64,000 nt of DNA from assembly GCA_003153775.1 (NCBI GenBank), contig PMBI01000050.1, positions 23,499-87,498 of the forward strand, read 5' to 3'. This DNA is from Syntrophaceae bacterium (GTDB taxonomy: Bacteria > Desulfobacterota > Syntrophia > Syntrophales > UBA2185). The position numbers and the translations under genes were made by a program. This document shows positions 27,271 to 35,914 of the stretch, piece after piece; the first letter of the stretch is position 1; each line of letters starts with the position of its first letter. Below the pieces are notes generated by a model. The model ran no database searches and was not told the DNA's origin. It saw nothing but the letters and a program-made list of their open reading frames with translations.

Positions 27271-29472
27271 ATGGACGTCGCTGAACTTATAAGTAAGGCA
27301 AGAAAAGAAGGGAGATCTGCCCTGACAGAGGCGGAATCCAAAGAATTGCTCGTAAATTATGGTCTGCCTGTGGTTGATGAACGTGTTGCCGCGAGTGTGG
27401 ACGAGGCCGCTATAGAGGCTGAAGCCGCCGGTTTCCCCGTCGTTGTAAAAGGTCTCGGCGCCCGGCTTACACACAAGACGGAACGCGGCCTTGTCAAGTT
27501 GAGCTTGAAAAGCGCGGAAGAAGTCCGAAAAGCTGCCCTTGAAATTGCCGAGGCTGCTGGTGATGACCTGGAAGGATTTCTCATATACCACATGGTGGAA
27601 GGCAGACGGGAATTCATGGCGGGGCTGTTTCATGATGCCCAATTCGGTCCGATTGTCATGTTTGGTTTGGGAGGCATCTTTGCCGAGGCACTTGCCGACG
27701 TGACGTTTCGCATAGCACCCCTCGATGAAACACACGCGTATGACATGATAAAAAAGATCAGAGCCGTTGACCTCTTGGGAAAGTTTCGCGGTGAGGCGTC
27801 GGCAAAAAGTGAACAGATCGTCAGCATCCTTCTCGGTCTATCCAAGCTTGGAATGGAACATCCGGAAGTGCGGGAGGTAGATATCAATCCCCTGCTCGTC
27901 GGGCCCGATGGCCGGGTGACTGCCGTAGATGCGCTGGTCATTGTCGGGAAGGTTCCTCAAAACAAATCTCTGCGTCCACCTGCGGATAAGATGGCAATGC
28001 GCGATTTCTTTAATGCCCGCTCAATTGCCTTTGTCGGCGCGTCTGCGACGTTCGGTAAATGGGGATATACTCTCTTCACTAATGCGGTTGCCGGTAATTT
28101 CCGAGGTGAAATTTATCTGGTTAATCCTAAGGGCGGTGAAATTGCAGGGTGGCCTGTCTTCAAATCTTTGGCAGACACCCCCGGGCCCGTGGACCTTGCC
28201 GTGGTAACGGTCCCTGCGGCAAAGGTCATTGACCTCATTCCAGAGCTTAAGGCAAAAGGCATCAAGAGCATGCTCTTAGTAACGTCGGGTTTCAGTGAGG
28301 CGGGGAAAAAGGGAGCGCAACTGGAAGAGCGGCTAGTGGAAAAGGCGCGTGAGGCCGGAATTACAATTCTCGGGCCCAACACAATGGGGATATGCAATCC
28401 CCATGAAAATCTCTTCTCCCTGTATCAGCATGTACGGCCGAAGCCAGGATCGACGACGCTCGTTGCTCAATCGGGCAATCTCGGGACACAGCTCTTGATG
28501 TTTGCCGAGAGTGAAGGGATTGGGATACGGGCGTTCATCGGATCCGGAAATGAGGCGATGATCACGATCGAAGATTATATGGAATTCTTCGAAACCGATG
28601 ACTTGACAAAGACAGTTGTACTATACGTAGAAAGCCCCAAAGATGGCAGAAGGTTCTTCGAATCAGCCAGGAGAGTTTCCCGAAAAAAGCCTGTTCTCAT
28701 GCTCAAAGGCGGCCGCACACGCGCTGGCAACCTCGCCGCCGCCAGTCATACGGGCGCATTGGCCTCCAATACTGAGGTCTTTAAGGCCGCATGCCGCCAG
28801 GCAGGAGTCGTCATGGGAGAGACTTCCATGGACCTCCTTGATCTTTCCGCTGCATTCGCGTCGCTCCCGCTGCCACAGGGTAATAAGGTGGCAATAATGA
28901 CCCTGGGCGGGGGCTGGGGGGTGGTTACGGCCGATCTGTGCATGGAATATGGGCTGGAAGTACCCGAACTTTCATCTCATATAATATCACGGATCGATAA
29001 AATCCTTCCTCCCTACTGGAGCCGGTCGAATCCGGTAGACCTGGTCGCGGAGATGGATCTCTCCGTTCCCATGATACTCATCGAAGAACTGCTGAAGTGG
29101 GATGGGTGTGATGCGGCAATTCACCTTGGCATACTTGGCAGGCTGGTATTTGTAAAGCGAATGATCGAATCCTCTCAGTTAGCTGATCGGACCTGTGACC
29201 GTAAGGTTTTGGGAGAAATTGTTCGTCGGGTAGCTGATTTCGAACTCAGTTACGGTGAACACGTAGTTCACCTGATGGAGAAGTATGGCAAACCCATTCT
29301 GGGTGTCTGTCTTCTTTCCGATGAAAATGCCCGCGCCATTAAAGAGATCGAGGGGAAGGAATATAAAGGGGTGACTTTCCTGACACCGGAGCGAGCCGTA
29401 AAGGCGCTTGCCGGCATGTATTCGTACAAATGCTGGCTGGACATTGAAGGGATATCAATACATAATCGATAG
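27271..29472 (+). CDS. Acyl-CoA/acetyl-CoA synthetase (ADP-forming), fused beta-alpha subunits
   Basis: 733 residues. Residues 1-230 are the ATP-grasp (beta) half (LLVNYGLPVVDERVA, FPVVVKGLGARLTHKTERGLVKL, VREVDINPLLV); about 245-700 form the alpha half: CoA-binding Rossmann domain (FNARSIAFVGASATFGKWGYTLF), the succinyl-CoA-ligase-like domain with the phosphorylatable His region (LVAQSGNLGTQL) and the SHTGALASN block. Order ATP-grasp first is the reverse of archaeal acetyl-CoA synthetase I alpha-beta fusions. The enzyme makes ATP from ADP during release of acetate or another acid from its CoA thioester, fitting a fermentative or syntrophic life. Confidence 0.93.
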   Translation: MDVAELISKARKEGRSALTEAESKELLVNYGLPVVDERVAASVDEAAIEAEAAGFPVVVKGLGARLTHKTERGLVKLSLKSAEEVRKAALEIAEAAGDDLEGFLIYHMVEGRREFMAGLFHDAQFGPIVMFGLGGIFAEALADVTFRIAPLDETHAYDMIKKIRAVDLLGKFRGEASAKSEQIVSILLGLSKLGMEHPEVREVDINPLLVGPDGRVTAVDALVIVGKVPQNKSLRPPADKMAMRDFFNARSIAFVGASATFGKWGYTLFTNAVAGNFRGEIYLVNPKGGEIAGWPVFKSLADTPGPVDLAVVTVPAAKVIDLIPELKAKGIKSMLLVTSGFSEAGKKGAQLEERLVEKAREAGITILGPNTMGICNPHENLFSLYQHVRPKPGSTTLVAQSGNLGTQLLMFAESEGIGIRAFIGSGNEAMITIEDYMEFFETDDLTKTVVLYVESPKDGRRFFESARRVSRKKPVLMLKGGRTRAGNLAAASHTGALASNTEVFKAACRQAGVVMGETSMDLLDLSAAFASLPLPQGNKVAIMTLGGGWGVVTADLCMEYGLEVPELSSHIISRIDKILPPYWSRSNPVDLVAEMDLSVPMILIEELLKWDGCDAAIHLGILGRLVFVKRMIESSQLADRTCDRKVLGEIVRRVADFELSYGEHVVHLMEKYGKPILGVCLLSDENARAIKEIEGKEYKGVTFLTPERAVKALAGMYSYKCWLDIEGISIHNR

Positions 29473-29476
29473 CTAA

Positions 29477-29779
29477 CTAAGCTATCTCTTTTTCGGTCGG
29501 CTTTTTGGGAAGTCGAGCGCTATGACAGACGGCGACTATCCAGACGGTCTTCTGTTTCACGCGATAAATAAACCGGCATGGTGCTATCGCCACTTCCCGG
29601 AAGGGGAGATCAGGAAATTCTGGCAGCGCCGTACCGGACCCGGGAAACCGTTTGAGCCGTGACAAGGTCTTTTCTGCCTTCTTCCGAAATGCACTTGCGG
29701 CAGATGTACCTTCCATATCGATTGAGGTAATAGCTCGAAGAAAATGGTTTCGTCCGGAAGGAGTAAAAAGAACTCTCAA
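29477..29779 (-). CDS. ParE/RelE-type toxin
   Basis: 100 residues. TTG start with aggagg five bases upstream. The fold of the ParE/RelE superfamily is suggested by MRVLFTPSGRNHFLRAI, the FPGSGTALPEFPDLPFREVAIAPCRFIYRVKQKTVWIVAVCHSARLPKK body: helix pair then a sheet with the basic C-terminal strand. It follows the Phd-type antitoxin gene by nine bases, the standard order. The target (gyrase or ribosome-bound mRNA) cannot be decided from sequence. Confidence 0.85.
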   Translation of the reverse strand: MRVLFTPSGRNHFLRAITSIDMEGTSAASAFRKKAEKTLSRLKRFPGSGTALPEFPDLPFREVAIAPCRFIYRVKQKTVWIVAVCHSARLPKKPTEKEIA

Positions 29780-29788
29780 ACAATCCTC

Positions 29789-30058
29789 CTATTTCAGTAA
29801 GGCATCCGCATCTGCAAGGACGTGACTGAGATCATAACCCTTGCCTGTTTCGATCTCCTTTTCACCGCGGGCGAGAAGGCGTAGAATTTCCATTTCTTTT
29901 TGCGATTTTTCGTAGGCCTCCATGCTTACCACAACTGCGGCCGCTCTTCCCCTTTGGGTGATGACAACGGGTTGCCGTGAAGATTTCACGCGCTTCAGCA
30001 CGGACGACGCCGCCTGACGAAGATCGGTAATCGGTATGATGTTGGGAATCTTGGTCAT
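29789..30058 (-). CDS. Phd/YefM-type antitoxin
   Basis: 89 residues from the ATG at 30058 behind cagggggtga. NIIPITDLRQAASSVLKRVKSSRQPVVITQRGRAAAVVVSMEAYE (in separate blocks) is the Phd/YefM DNA-binding N-terminal domain; the C-terminal helix (RGEKEIETGKGYDLSHVL) is the toxin-wrapping part. It is expected to bind its own promoter with the toxin. Encoded directly upstream of the ParE-like gene. Confidence 0.9.
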   Translation of the reverse strand: MTKIPNIIPITDLRQAASSVLKRVKSSRQPVVITQRGRAAAVVVSMEAYEKSQKEMEILRLLARGEKEIETGKGYDLSHVLADADALLK

Positions 30059-30163
30059 TATCGTCACCCCCTGAGATACGTTTAACAGTACTGCCAAATG
30101 CAACGATAAGCAAGCTCTATATCTGCAAATAAAATAGGGTTGGGAATTAGGCAAAAACACTCA

Positions 30164-30610
30164 TCAGGCTTTGCTGCGATCTTCCACCTTCAATTCGAGA
30201 ACGACGCGCCCCCATCCCCCGCACGCCACGCCTACATCAAAGCACCCGGTCCGCTTGAATCTCATCTCATTCGGGTCTGCGCCTGCGTAAAGGAATTCGG
30301 TTGCTGTAAAAATCTGAGGCATAATCACACTCAATGCATAGATGCATATCCTTTTCGGAGAGAGTGCCGCAAGAAGGTTTCCCGCACTGTCAAAGAAGAA
30401 CCGGTCACCGACCTTGTGCTGGCTGTTGCATCCGTGTGAATCAACTACTTCTGCAATAATTGTCTTATTCATCAGCTCCGGCACCATGGATAAAATTTCT
30501 TCATTTCGGGGATTGTCCCGAAATATTTTCATCTCGGTATCAGTATAGCCCAAACGTTTTTGTATCATTTGCCACTTTTGGGTATCCCACGTTTTGTCGC
30601 CAGTGCTCAT
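30164..30610 (-). CDS. TIGR04076-like protein
   Basis: About 148 residues from the ATG at 30610, which follows gaggaggaac. HGCNSQHKVGDRFFFDSAGNLL, RICIYALSVIMPQI and VGVACGGWGRVVLELKV resemble the repeat unit of TIGR04076 proteins (C-x-HKVGD, CxYAL, CGGxxxVxF). An N-terminal segment KTWDTQKWQMIQKRLGYTDTEMKIFRDNP precedes it. Function is unknown; members occur in anaerobes. Confidence 0.65.
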   Translation of the reverse strand: MSTGDKTWDTQKWQMIQKRLGYTDTEMKIFRDNPRNEEILSMVPELMNKTIIAEVVDSHGCNSQHKVGDRFFFDSAGNLLAALSPKRICIYALSVIMPQIFTATEFLYAGADPNEMRFKRTGCFDVGVACGGWGRVVLELKVEDRSKA

Positions 30611-30646
30611 ACTGTTCCTCCTCATTTAAACTGCGAAGTTATATTT

Positions 30647-31075
30647 TCACTTTCTTTCCCACGATTCGATTCCGCCCGCGATTACCTGGAAGAGCGGGTG
30701 AGCCCGCGGTTTCTTGACTGCAAGAATTTTCTTGTATCGTGCCGGATCCCGCAATTTCATTTTCGTCTTAAGGTGATTCAGCTCATACTTGAGCTGCCTG
30801 TCTGTAACGGGGATTTTCGGGCATTGTTGCTTGGGGCCAATCTTGGCCACATCAAAATGGTATCCACGCCTGACGGCTTCCTCGTAAACGAACCGAATAT
30901 AACAATCCATCGCAACCGTGGGCTGCAGATGAGCATTAAATCTATCCAGCTGAGGATGATTCTTATAGCCTTTTGTCTGGTGCTGCAAAACCTTTCGGGC
31001 AAGCAGGCCTTCCCGCCAGAGAGCGACGAGTCCCCTCGCATCAAGGTAACTGGGATGCAATGACCACAAGCGCAT
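30647..31075 (-). CDS. Pyrimidine-dimer DNA glycosylase-like protein
   Basis: About 142 residues. MRLWSLHPSYLDARGLVALWREGLLARKVL and TKGYKNHPQLDRF followed by YEEAVRRGYHFD are the conserved blocks of the Pyr_excise family related to T4 endonuclease V, which cuts at cyclobutane dimers using the N-terminal amine. The start at the ATG of MRLW is preferred by homology; an ATG three codons earlier has the better purine run. In an anaerobe a role in repair of UV or other lesions is inferred from the family only. Confidence 0.7.
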   Translation of the reverse strand: MRLWSLHPSYLDARGLVALWREGLLARKVLQHQTKGYKNHPQLDRFNAHLQPTVAMDCYIRFVYEEAVRRGYHFDVAKIGPKQQCPKIPVTDRQLKYELNHLKTKMKLRDPARYKKILAVKKPRAHPLFQVIAGGIESWERK

Positions 31076-31120
31076 GGGCTGCATCTCCGCCTTTCCTTAG
31101 CATAGACGTTTGTTATATGT

Positions 31121-31573
31121 TTATGCTTGCTTCCCGGTCAAACGCGCAATCACTACTTTTATTACTGTGGTCTTTGTCACTACGTCTTCCGGAAATATAT
31201 ATTCCCTGCCTGAATACTGAGCCATGATAATTCCCAGGGCTTTCTTTTTGTCTTCCTGATTATCCACAATCTCTGCGGTTCCAAACCCTATGACGCTGCG
31301 ATACTTGATCCCCCAGCTACAGCCCTGGTCCGCCTCCCTCATCCCCTCAGGTATATCGAACTCAAAGCAAACATGATTATTTTTGCGAAGGATATCCAGT
31401 TTTCTGCCTTCGCGAGCACTGTGGAAATAAAGCGCCTCCCCGTCATATCCAAAGCACAAAGGAACGATATAAGGTTCCGCACCATCGGATAAGCCCAGGC
31501 GGCATACCTGGCACTGGCGGATTATGACATCTATCGCCGTTCTATCTTTGATTTCCCTCTCGCTTCTTCTCAT
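31121..31573 (-). CDS. Pyridoxamine-5'-phosphate-oxidase-family flavoprotein
   Basis: About 150 residues. The N-terminus (REIKDRTAIDVIIRQCQVCRLGLSDGAEPYIVPLCFGYDGEALYFHSAREGRKLDIL, in blocks) and the RSVIGFGTAEIVDN segment match the small split-barrel FMN proteins (NimA-like) annotated as PNPOx family. FMN- or F420/haem-binding is likely; nitroreductase or antibiotic-resistance functions are known in the NimA group. ATG at 31573 has gagagg upstream. A lone gene. Confidence 0.88.
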   Translation of the reverse strand: MRRSEREIKDRTAIDVIIRQCQVCRLGLSDGAEPYIVPLCFGYDGEALYFHSAREGRKLDILRKNNHVCFEFDIPEGMREADQGCSWGIKYRSVIGFGTAEIVDNQEDKKKALGIIMAQYSGREYIFPEDVVTKTTVIKVVIARLTGKQA

Positions 31574-31618
31574 CACATCCTCTCGACATTTCTGAGGAAG
31601 GGTAATTGCAGTATGTTC

Positions 31619-32089
31619 TCAGTCTGCCTTCTTCGTTTTTTCCTTGGCTTTTTTGTAGCGCTCTCCGTTGAATTGCCAAATGCTTTGACGGGACCAGCCG
31701 GCACTCTCGGCCGATATGGCAAGATCGTATAGTCCCTTGTGTTTTGTCTTACCGATTGTTACAGAATGGCCTCCTTCGGATAGGACTATCACAAGTGAAT
31801 CTCCAATTCTGCGGAGCACCCAGAGCGGACCTACGGCGGCATCCCATCCACTTGCATCCCGCAGTGTGACGATTAAATCTGTAGCTTGTCCATCTCCGTC
31901 AAGGTCAACGGCTTTGCCGACGAACTCGCATTTCTGCAGGTCATCGTCTTTGGCTTCGGCTTGACGAATTGCAACCTCGGCATTCTGCGGAACTGCGTAT
32001 AGGTCGTCGTCTTCTATTGTAAAGTTCTCCACAGGCCAGGAAGTCGATGCGACCATTAACAAACCGAGGATGAGCAAATTCAGTTTCAT
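31619..32089 (-). CDS. Exported hypothetical protein with a calcium-loop-like motif
   Basis: 156 residues. N-terminal signal peptide (MKLNLLILGLLMVASTSW), then AVDLDGDGQATDLIVTLRDASGWDAAVGPLWVL; DLDGDGQATD is like the Ca-binding loop of FG-GAP/dockerin-type repeats, and the C-terminus is Lys-rich (KKAKEKTKKAD). No family recognised. It is weakly supported at its start, with no ribosome site seen before the ATG at 32089. Confidence 0.65.
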   Translation of the reverse strand: MKLNLLILGLLMVASTSWPVENFTIEDDDLYAVPQNAEVAIRQAEAKDDDLQKCEFVGKAVDLDGDGQATDLIVTLRDASGWDAAVGPLWVLRRIGDSLVIVLSEGGHSVTIGKTKHKGLYDLAISAESAGWSRQSIWQFNGERYKKAKEKTKKAD

Positions 32090-32143
32090 ATGAATTACAA
32101 AATACTATCTTTTTAGAAAATTACAAGTATTTTCATAGCATGC

Positions 32144-32269
32144 ATGATCATTGTCGGGTGCTTGCTTGGACATTTCGTGTTCGATAAAGTTCTTTTACCC
32201 GGGGAGAAAAAGCCCCTTGCCATAGCAGACGGAGCGGTGTATTTACCGGTGTCGCTTAAGATTTGCTGA
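32144..32269 (+). CDS. Possible small membrane or exported peptide before fabD
   Basis: A 41-codon frame: MIIVGCLLGHFVFDKVLLPG, then a hydrophilic KK and a beta-like ADGAVYLPVSLKIC end. It has a hydrophobic N-terminal end and stops six bases before an alternative TTG start of fabD. There is no clear ribosome site. It may be a small real gene or the remnant of a larger lipoprotein-like gene. Confidence 0.3.
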   Translation: MIIVGCLLGHFVFDKVLLPGEKKPLAIADGAVYLPVSLKIC

Positions 32270-32311
32270 AAGAACTTGTCCATTGATGAAGCGCAGGAAG
32301 ACTCGTCGCGT

Positions 32312-33259
32312 ATGAAAAAAGATGAAATAGCCGTTGTCTTTCCCGGCCAGGGGGCGCAGCGGCCAGGAATGGGAAAGGATTTCTGTGATAATGTCCCTGT
32401 ATGCCGTGAGGTCTATGAAGAGGCATCGCAGGCGGCAGGATGGGATATTGCTGCCATGTGTTTCAACGACGATCAACGCCTCGACCTGACGGAGTTTACC
32501 CAACCATGCATTTTGACTACGGAAATTGCCATATTCCGCGGTTTGGAGACCCTTTTTGGATTCTCACCGACCCTCTTTGGCGGTCACAGCCTCGGCGAAT
32601 TTACCGCGTTGGTCGCCGCTGGCGCTCTTCCGCTGTCTGAAGCTGTACGCATCGTACAGATCCGCGGCCGCCTGATGCAGGATGCCGTGCCCGTCGGTCG
32701 CGGGACCATGGCTGCTGTGATCTCCGATAATCTGGATATAGAGGCGGTTCGGCTGTCATTGCAGGATCTCCCCATCGACATCGCAAATATCAATTCCGCC
32801 AATCAGATAGTTATCAGTGGTAAGGCTGATGCGATGCCGGAGGCAGAGGCGAGGCTACGGGAAGCACTTGCCAAGGCCGGCCCCTTTCGCTTTATCCTTC
32901 TTAATGTAAGCGCGCCCTTTCATAGTCGTTTTATGAGCACAATTGTCGAGCCCTTTGAGGAAATACTGCGAGCCGTTGGTAAGGGGATAGTTCAAGATAA
33001 GTCGGTGATAGTGACCTCAAATTTCAGGGGGATATTTCATTCAGGCCTGTATGAGGATCTAATTTACAATCTGGTCTCCCAGCTGAATCACTCCGTCCTG
33101 TGGGTGGACAATATGAAGACCCTTGCGTCGCATACGGATACGATCTATGAAGTCGGCCCCGGTCGGCCCTTGCGCGATTTCTTCAAGACTATAAATATAA
33201 CATGCACATCGATTACAACGCTCGCAGCGGCTGAGAAGACATTTAAGAAAAGCGGTTGA
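32312..33259 (+). CDS. fabD: Malonyl-CoA:ACP transacylase
   Basis: About 315 residues from the ATG at 32312; an in-frame TTG at 32276 is open but neither start has a strong ribosome site. VVFPGQGAQRPGMGKDF, FGGHSLGEFTALVAAGAL (nucleophile Ser in GHSLG), the RGRLMQDAV Arg and the catalytic His in SAPFHSRFM are the FabD blocks. It loads malonyl onto ACP for fatty-acid synthesis. It stands apart from fabH, fabG and acpP, which are not in the window, so an accessory acyltransferase cannot be excluded. Its stop overlaps the next gene as TTGA. Confidence 0.92.
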   Translation: MKKDEIAVVFPGQGAQRPGMGKDFCDNVPVCREVYEEASQAAGWDIAAMCFNDDQRLDLTEFTQPCILTTEIAIFRGLETLFGFSPTLFGGHSLGEFTALVAAGALPLSEAVRIVQIRGRLMQDAVPVGRGTMAAVISDNLDIEAVRLSLQDLPIDIANINSANQIVISGKADAMPEAEARLREALAKAGPFRFILLNVSAPFHSRFMSTIVEPFEEILRAVGKGIVQDKSVIVTSNFRGIFHSGLYEDLIYNLVSQLNHSVLWVDNMKTLASHTDTIYEVGPGRPLRDFFKTINITCTSITTLAAAEKTFKKSG

Positions 33260-34125
33260 CGTCTGTGAAAAAGTTCTTCTTCATGGGAGTATGTGTCTTT
33301 CTTCTTGCATCCGGTGCCATTTCTTTCGTTTGGGTGGAGTCTATTCTGCCCGTCGCTTGTACCTCGCCGGGATTTGCGTCTTCGCTCGATACGGGTTTGA
33401 ACCTCACCCCCATCGACACATCGGGAACCAGCCTTCACAATATCCGGGTAGTTAACGTATATCCGCACGATCCTAATGCCTTCACGCAGGGGTTGGTATT
33501 CTACAATGGATATATCTACGAGGGAACGGGGATTTCGGGACAGTCTAGCGTACGCAAAGTTGAACTCGCGACAGGCAGGGTTTTAAAGAGTCAAAGTCTC
33601 GCGGCGGAACATTTCGGCGAGGGCATCACTATCTGCCGGAACAGACTGATCCAGCTCACATGGCAGTCGCACACCGGCTTTGTCTATGACCTTAAATCAT
33701 TCCGTCTTCTCCGGACATTTTCCTACCCGTGGGAAGGCTGGGGTATCGCCTGCGACGGCAATTACCTCATCATGAGTGACGGCACTGCCGTCCTGCGTTT
33801 CCTGAATGCCGGTACCTATAAATTGGTGAAGCAAATCGAGGTACGTGATCGGGGCAGAAGCTTATCGAATATCAACGAGCTCGAATATATCAAAGGCGAA
33901 ATTTACGCCAACGTGTGGGGTACTGACTATATTGTTCGCATCTCACCACGTACCGGGCAGGTTCTTGGCTGGATTGATCTCAGGGACTTATATCGATATG
34001 TCGGTGCGGGCAGAAACATTGATGTCTTAAACGGCATTGCGTATGACGCTAAAGACGACAGGCTATTTGTGACGGGAAAATACTGGCCCAATCTCTTTGA
34101 GATCAGGTTGGAGTCTCCCAAATAG
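33256..34125 (+). CDS. Glutaminyl-peptide cyclotransferase (plant-type five-blade propeller)
   Basis: 289 residues if the TTG at 33256 is used, or three codons fewer from the GTG at 33265. N-terminal signal anchor (FFFMGVCVFLLASGAISFVW), then beta-propeller blades with YPHDPNAFTQGLVFYNGYIYEGTG, NELEYIKGEIYANVWGTDYIVRI and LNGIAYDAKDDRLFVTGKYWPNLFEI, the hallmark blocks of the DUF/QC family of plants and bacteria (PF05096). It converts N-terminal Gln of exported peptides to pyroglutamate. It may be translationally coupled to fabD. Confidence 0.92.
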   Translation: MTSVKKFFFMGVCVFLLASGAISFVWVESILPVACTSPGFASSLDTGLNLTPIDTSGTSLHNIRVVNVYPHDPNAFTQGLVFYNGYIYEGTGISGQSSVRKVELATGRVLKSQSLAAEHFGEGITICRNRLIQLTWQSHTGFVYDLKSFRLLRTFSYPWEGWGIACDGNYLIMSDGTAVLRFLNAGTYKLVKQIEVRDRGRSLSNINELEYIKGEIYANVWGTDYIVRISPRTGQVLGWIDLRDLYRYVGAGRNIDVLNGIAYDAKDDRLFVTGKYWPNLFEIRLESPK

Positions 34126-34133
34126 ACGGCATT

Positions 34134-34835
34134 CTATAGCAGGGACGTTGTCCAGCCCTGTTCCCGGTCATCCCGGACTTGGTTCTCCTTCAGGTGCTGT
34201 TCAATACTTTTCCGTGTATTTTCAAAGGTTTCATTATCCATGCTCTCAGGTACATATATGGGGCTGTCCCAGCGGATGACGACTGTGCTGAATGGTTTGG
34301 GTATGATAAAGTGATCCCAGCTATTAAGCACCCAGGCCCGATTGACCGAGATATATACCGGTACAATGGGAACGCCGGACAATTGTGCCATCACTATAAG
34401 CCCCGGCTTTACAACCCCTCTGGGGCCTCTCGGCCCATCAAGGATATGTACGGCTATTTGATGGTGGACCAGATCCTCGACCATATTCGCGAGAGCTTCC
34501 TTGCCGCCCCGGGAGCTTGATCCCCTGATCGGACGAAAGTTAAAGCGGCTGTAAACCTTGGCAATCATTTCGCCGTCGCGGCTCCTGCTGATCATGACGG
34601 ATGGTTTATATCCACCGAATCTTCTCGCATAACCCATTATCACCAGAATACGCTGATGCCAGATCGCTACGATCATCTTGTGGCCGCTTCTCAGGTGTTG
34701 CAAACCCATATCTTCATTGACAGCCTTGATCTTGATCAGCAAAAGGTATGCACGGACAAGATAGTGTGCAACGGGCATGAGGCCGTATTTCAATGCAAAG
34801 CGTGAGAGATGCTTGATCATATCGTCCGTTCTCAA
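34134..34835 (-). CDS. DUF374-type lysophospholipid/lipid-A acyltransferase family protein
   Basis: 233 residues. IVAIWHQRILVIMGYARR (the His-based HxxxxD/R-type motif of DUF374), SRSRDGEMIAKVYSRFNFRPIRGSSSRGGKEAL and ILDGPRGPRGVVKPGLIVMAQLSGVPIVPV match DUF374, relatives of PlsC/LpxL. It likely acylates a membrane lipid. The TTG start overlaps the PHP stop as TTGA; the ATG five codons further in (34820) is an alternative. It ends the HtrA-EndoIII-PHP-DUF374 operon. Confidence 0.88.
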   Translation of the reverse strand: MRTDDMIKHLSRFALKYGLMPVAHYLVRAYLLLIKIKAVNEDMGLQHLRSGHKMIVAIWHQRILVIMGYARRFGGYKPSVMISRSRDGEMIAKVYSRFNFRPIRGSSSRGGKEALANMVEDLVHHQIAVHILDGPRGPRGVVKPGLIVMAQLSGVPIVPVYISVNRAWVLNSWDHFIIPKPFSTVVIRWDSPIYVPESMDNETFENTRKSIEQHLKENQVRDDREQGWTTSLL

Positions 34836-35914
34836 GCCTTCGTTACATAGACAGGGTTCGAAAATATCCAGGGCCGGTACTTGCCGAGGACTCTAAGATA
34901 GGCTTCAACCCTGTATACTCCGGGCTCGCTGACGCTGCACGTCATATCTTGACCGATCTCTTCCCTAATCGCAGTTCCGTCTTTGATGATGCGTATCTTT
35001 GCAGCGGCAGGAAATGTTGCTGTAAGGCAAGCCTCGTTTTCAAGGACGAAGTCGTCACCCATAGTAGCGCTCCCGCTGTTATCCGTCAAAACAAATGAGA
35101 ATCCCTTGGATTCGTGGAAATACTCTCCGGCAACATACACCCTTCCCTTCTTCAGGGCAGAAAGCAGTGATGCCATATCCTTCGCATGATCTCTGACCAA
35201 AGGTTCTTCGGTAATCACATGGGTCCTCATAAATTTGAATGCCTTCGCAAAGGGGAAGACAGATAGATTGAAGCCCAGCACCCGCTTGTGGGTGTCATGA
35301 TTGTCGAGTTCACCTATTCCCACTACTTTAGCGTTCTTGTTCAGCCGATCCCAGCGTTCCAGGGTTACCTTTCGCGGTCCCGTGAGGAAGAAGGCCGGGA
35401 AGAGAAAGCTCAGTATCGATCGCGGATATCCCCTCAGGGTGTTTTGCCAGTCCGTCATGAAGTCCCATATCCCTATGCCTGTATAACCTGTTACGCTCCA
35501 GTCTAACCAGGGGTAATGTTTCACGTGAAACAATTTCGTTCCCTCATGGTCCGGGTGGGCAATGAACCCCATTCCTCCCCTTGCCAAAACCTCATCCACG
35601 TAGATCTGAGGGTCAATATCCTGTTCATCAGCGGGGATAATCACAGGCGCATCAATGTGGAAGGCCAAGTAATGGTTGAAGCGGGGCGTAATTTCCTGAC
35701 CGACGATGAGCAGAGTATTGCCGTGCCACCCTTCAAGTCCCTCTTCCTTCGCCCGTATGTTGGAGTGATCCGTAAGCATGACAAAGTCAATGCCGTTGAT
35801 TCTCGCCGCCTCCAGAATTTCCGATATGGGAGCCCTGCCGTCAAACGAGTATGCTGAATGGCTATGGATGATACCCGCATAATCGTAGAAGTTAGGCATA
35901 GAGACCTGCTTCAT
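34832..35914 (-). CDS. PHP-domain metal-dependent phosphoesterase family protein
   Basis: 360 residues. AGIIHSHSAYSFDGRAPISEILEAA and FVMLTDHSNI give PHP motifs I and II, and GFIAHPDHEG and ELDNHDTH the others, supporting a metal-binding hydrolase fold. A beta-rich C-terminal domain (about 270-360) may bind lipid or polymer. ATG at 35914 directly abuts the stop of the upstream gene; an ATG five codons later has a weak gcagg. The operon context (HtrA, DUF374) suggests an envelope job; substrate unknown. Confidence 0.85.
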   Translation of the reverse strand: MKQVSMPNFYDYAGIIHSHSAYSFDGRAPISEILEAARINGIDFVMLTDHSNIRAKEEGLEGWHGNTLLIVGQEITPRFNHYLAFHIDAPVIIPADEQDIDPQIYVDEVLARGGMGFIAHPDHEGTKLFHVKHYPWLDWSVTGYTGIGIWDFMTDWQNTLRGYPRSILSFLFPAFFLTGPRKVTLERWDRLNKNAKVVGIGELDNHDTHKRVLGFNLSVFPFAKAFKFMRTHVITEEPLVRDHAKDMASLLSALKKGRVYVAGEYFHESKGFSFVLTDNSGSATMGDDFVLENEACLTATFPAAAKIRIIKDGTAIREEIGQDMTCSVSEPGVYRVEAYLRVLGKYRPWIFSNPVYVTKA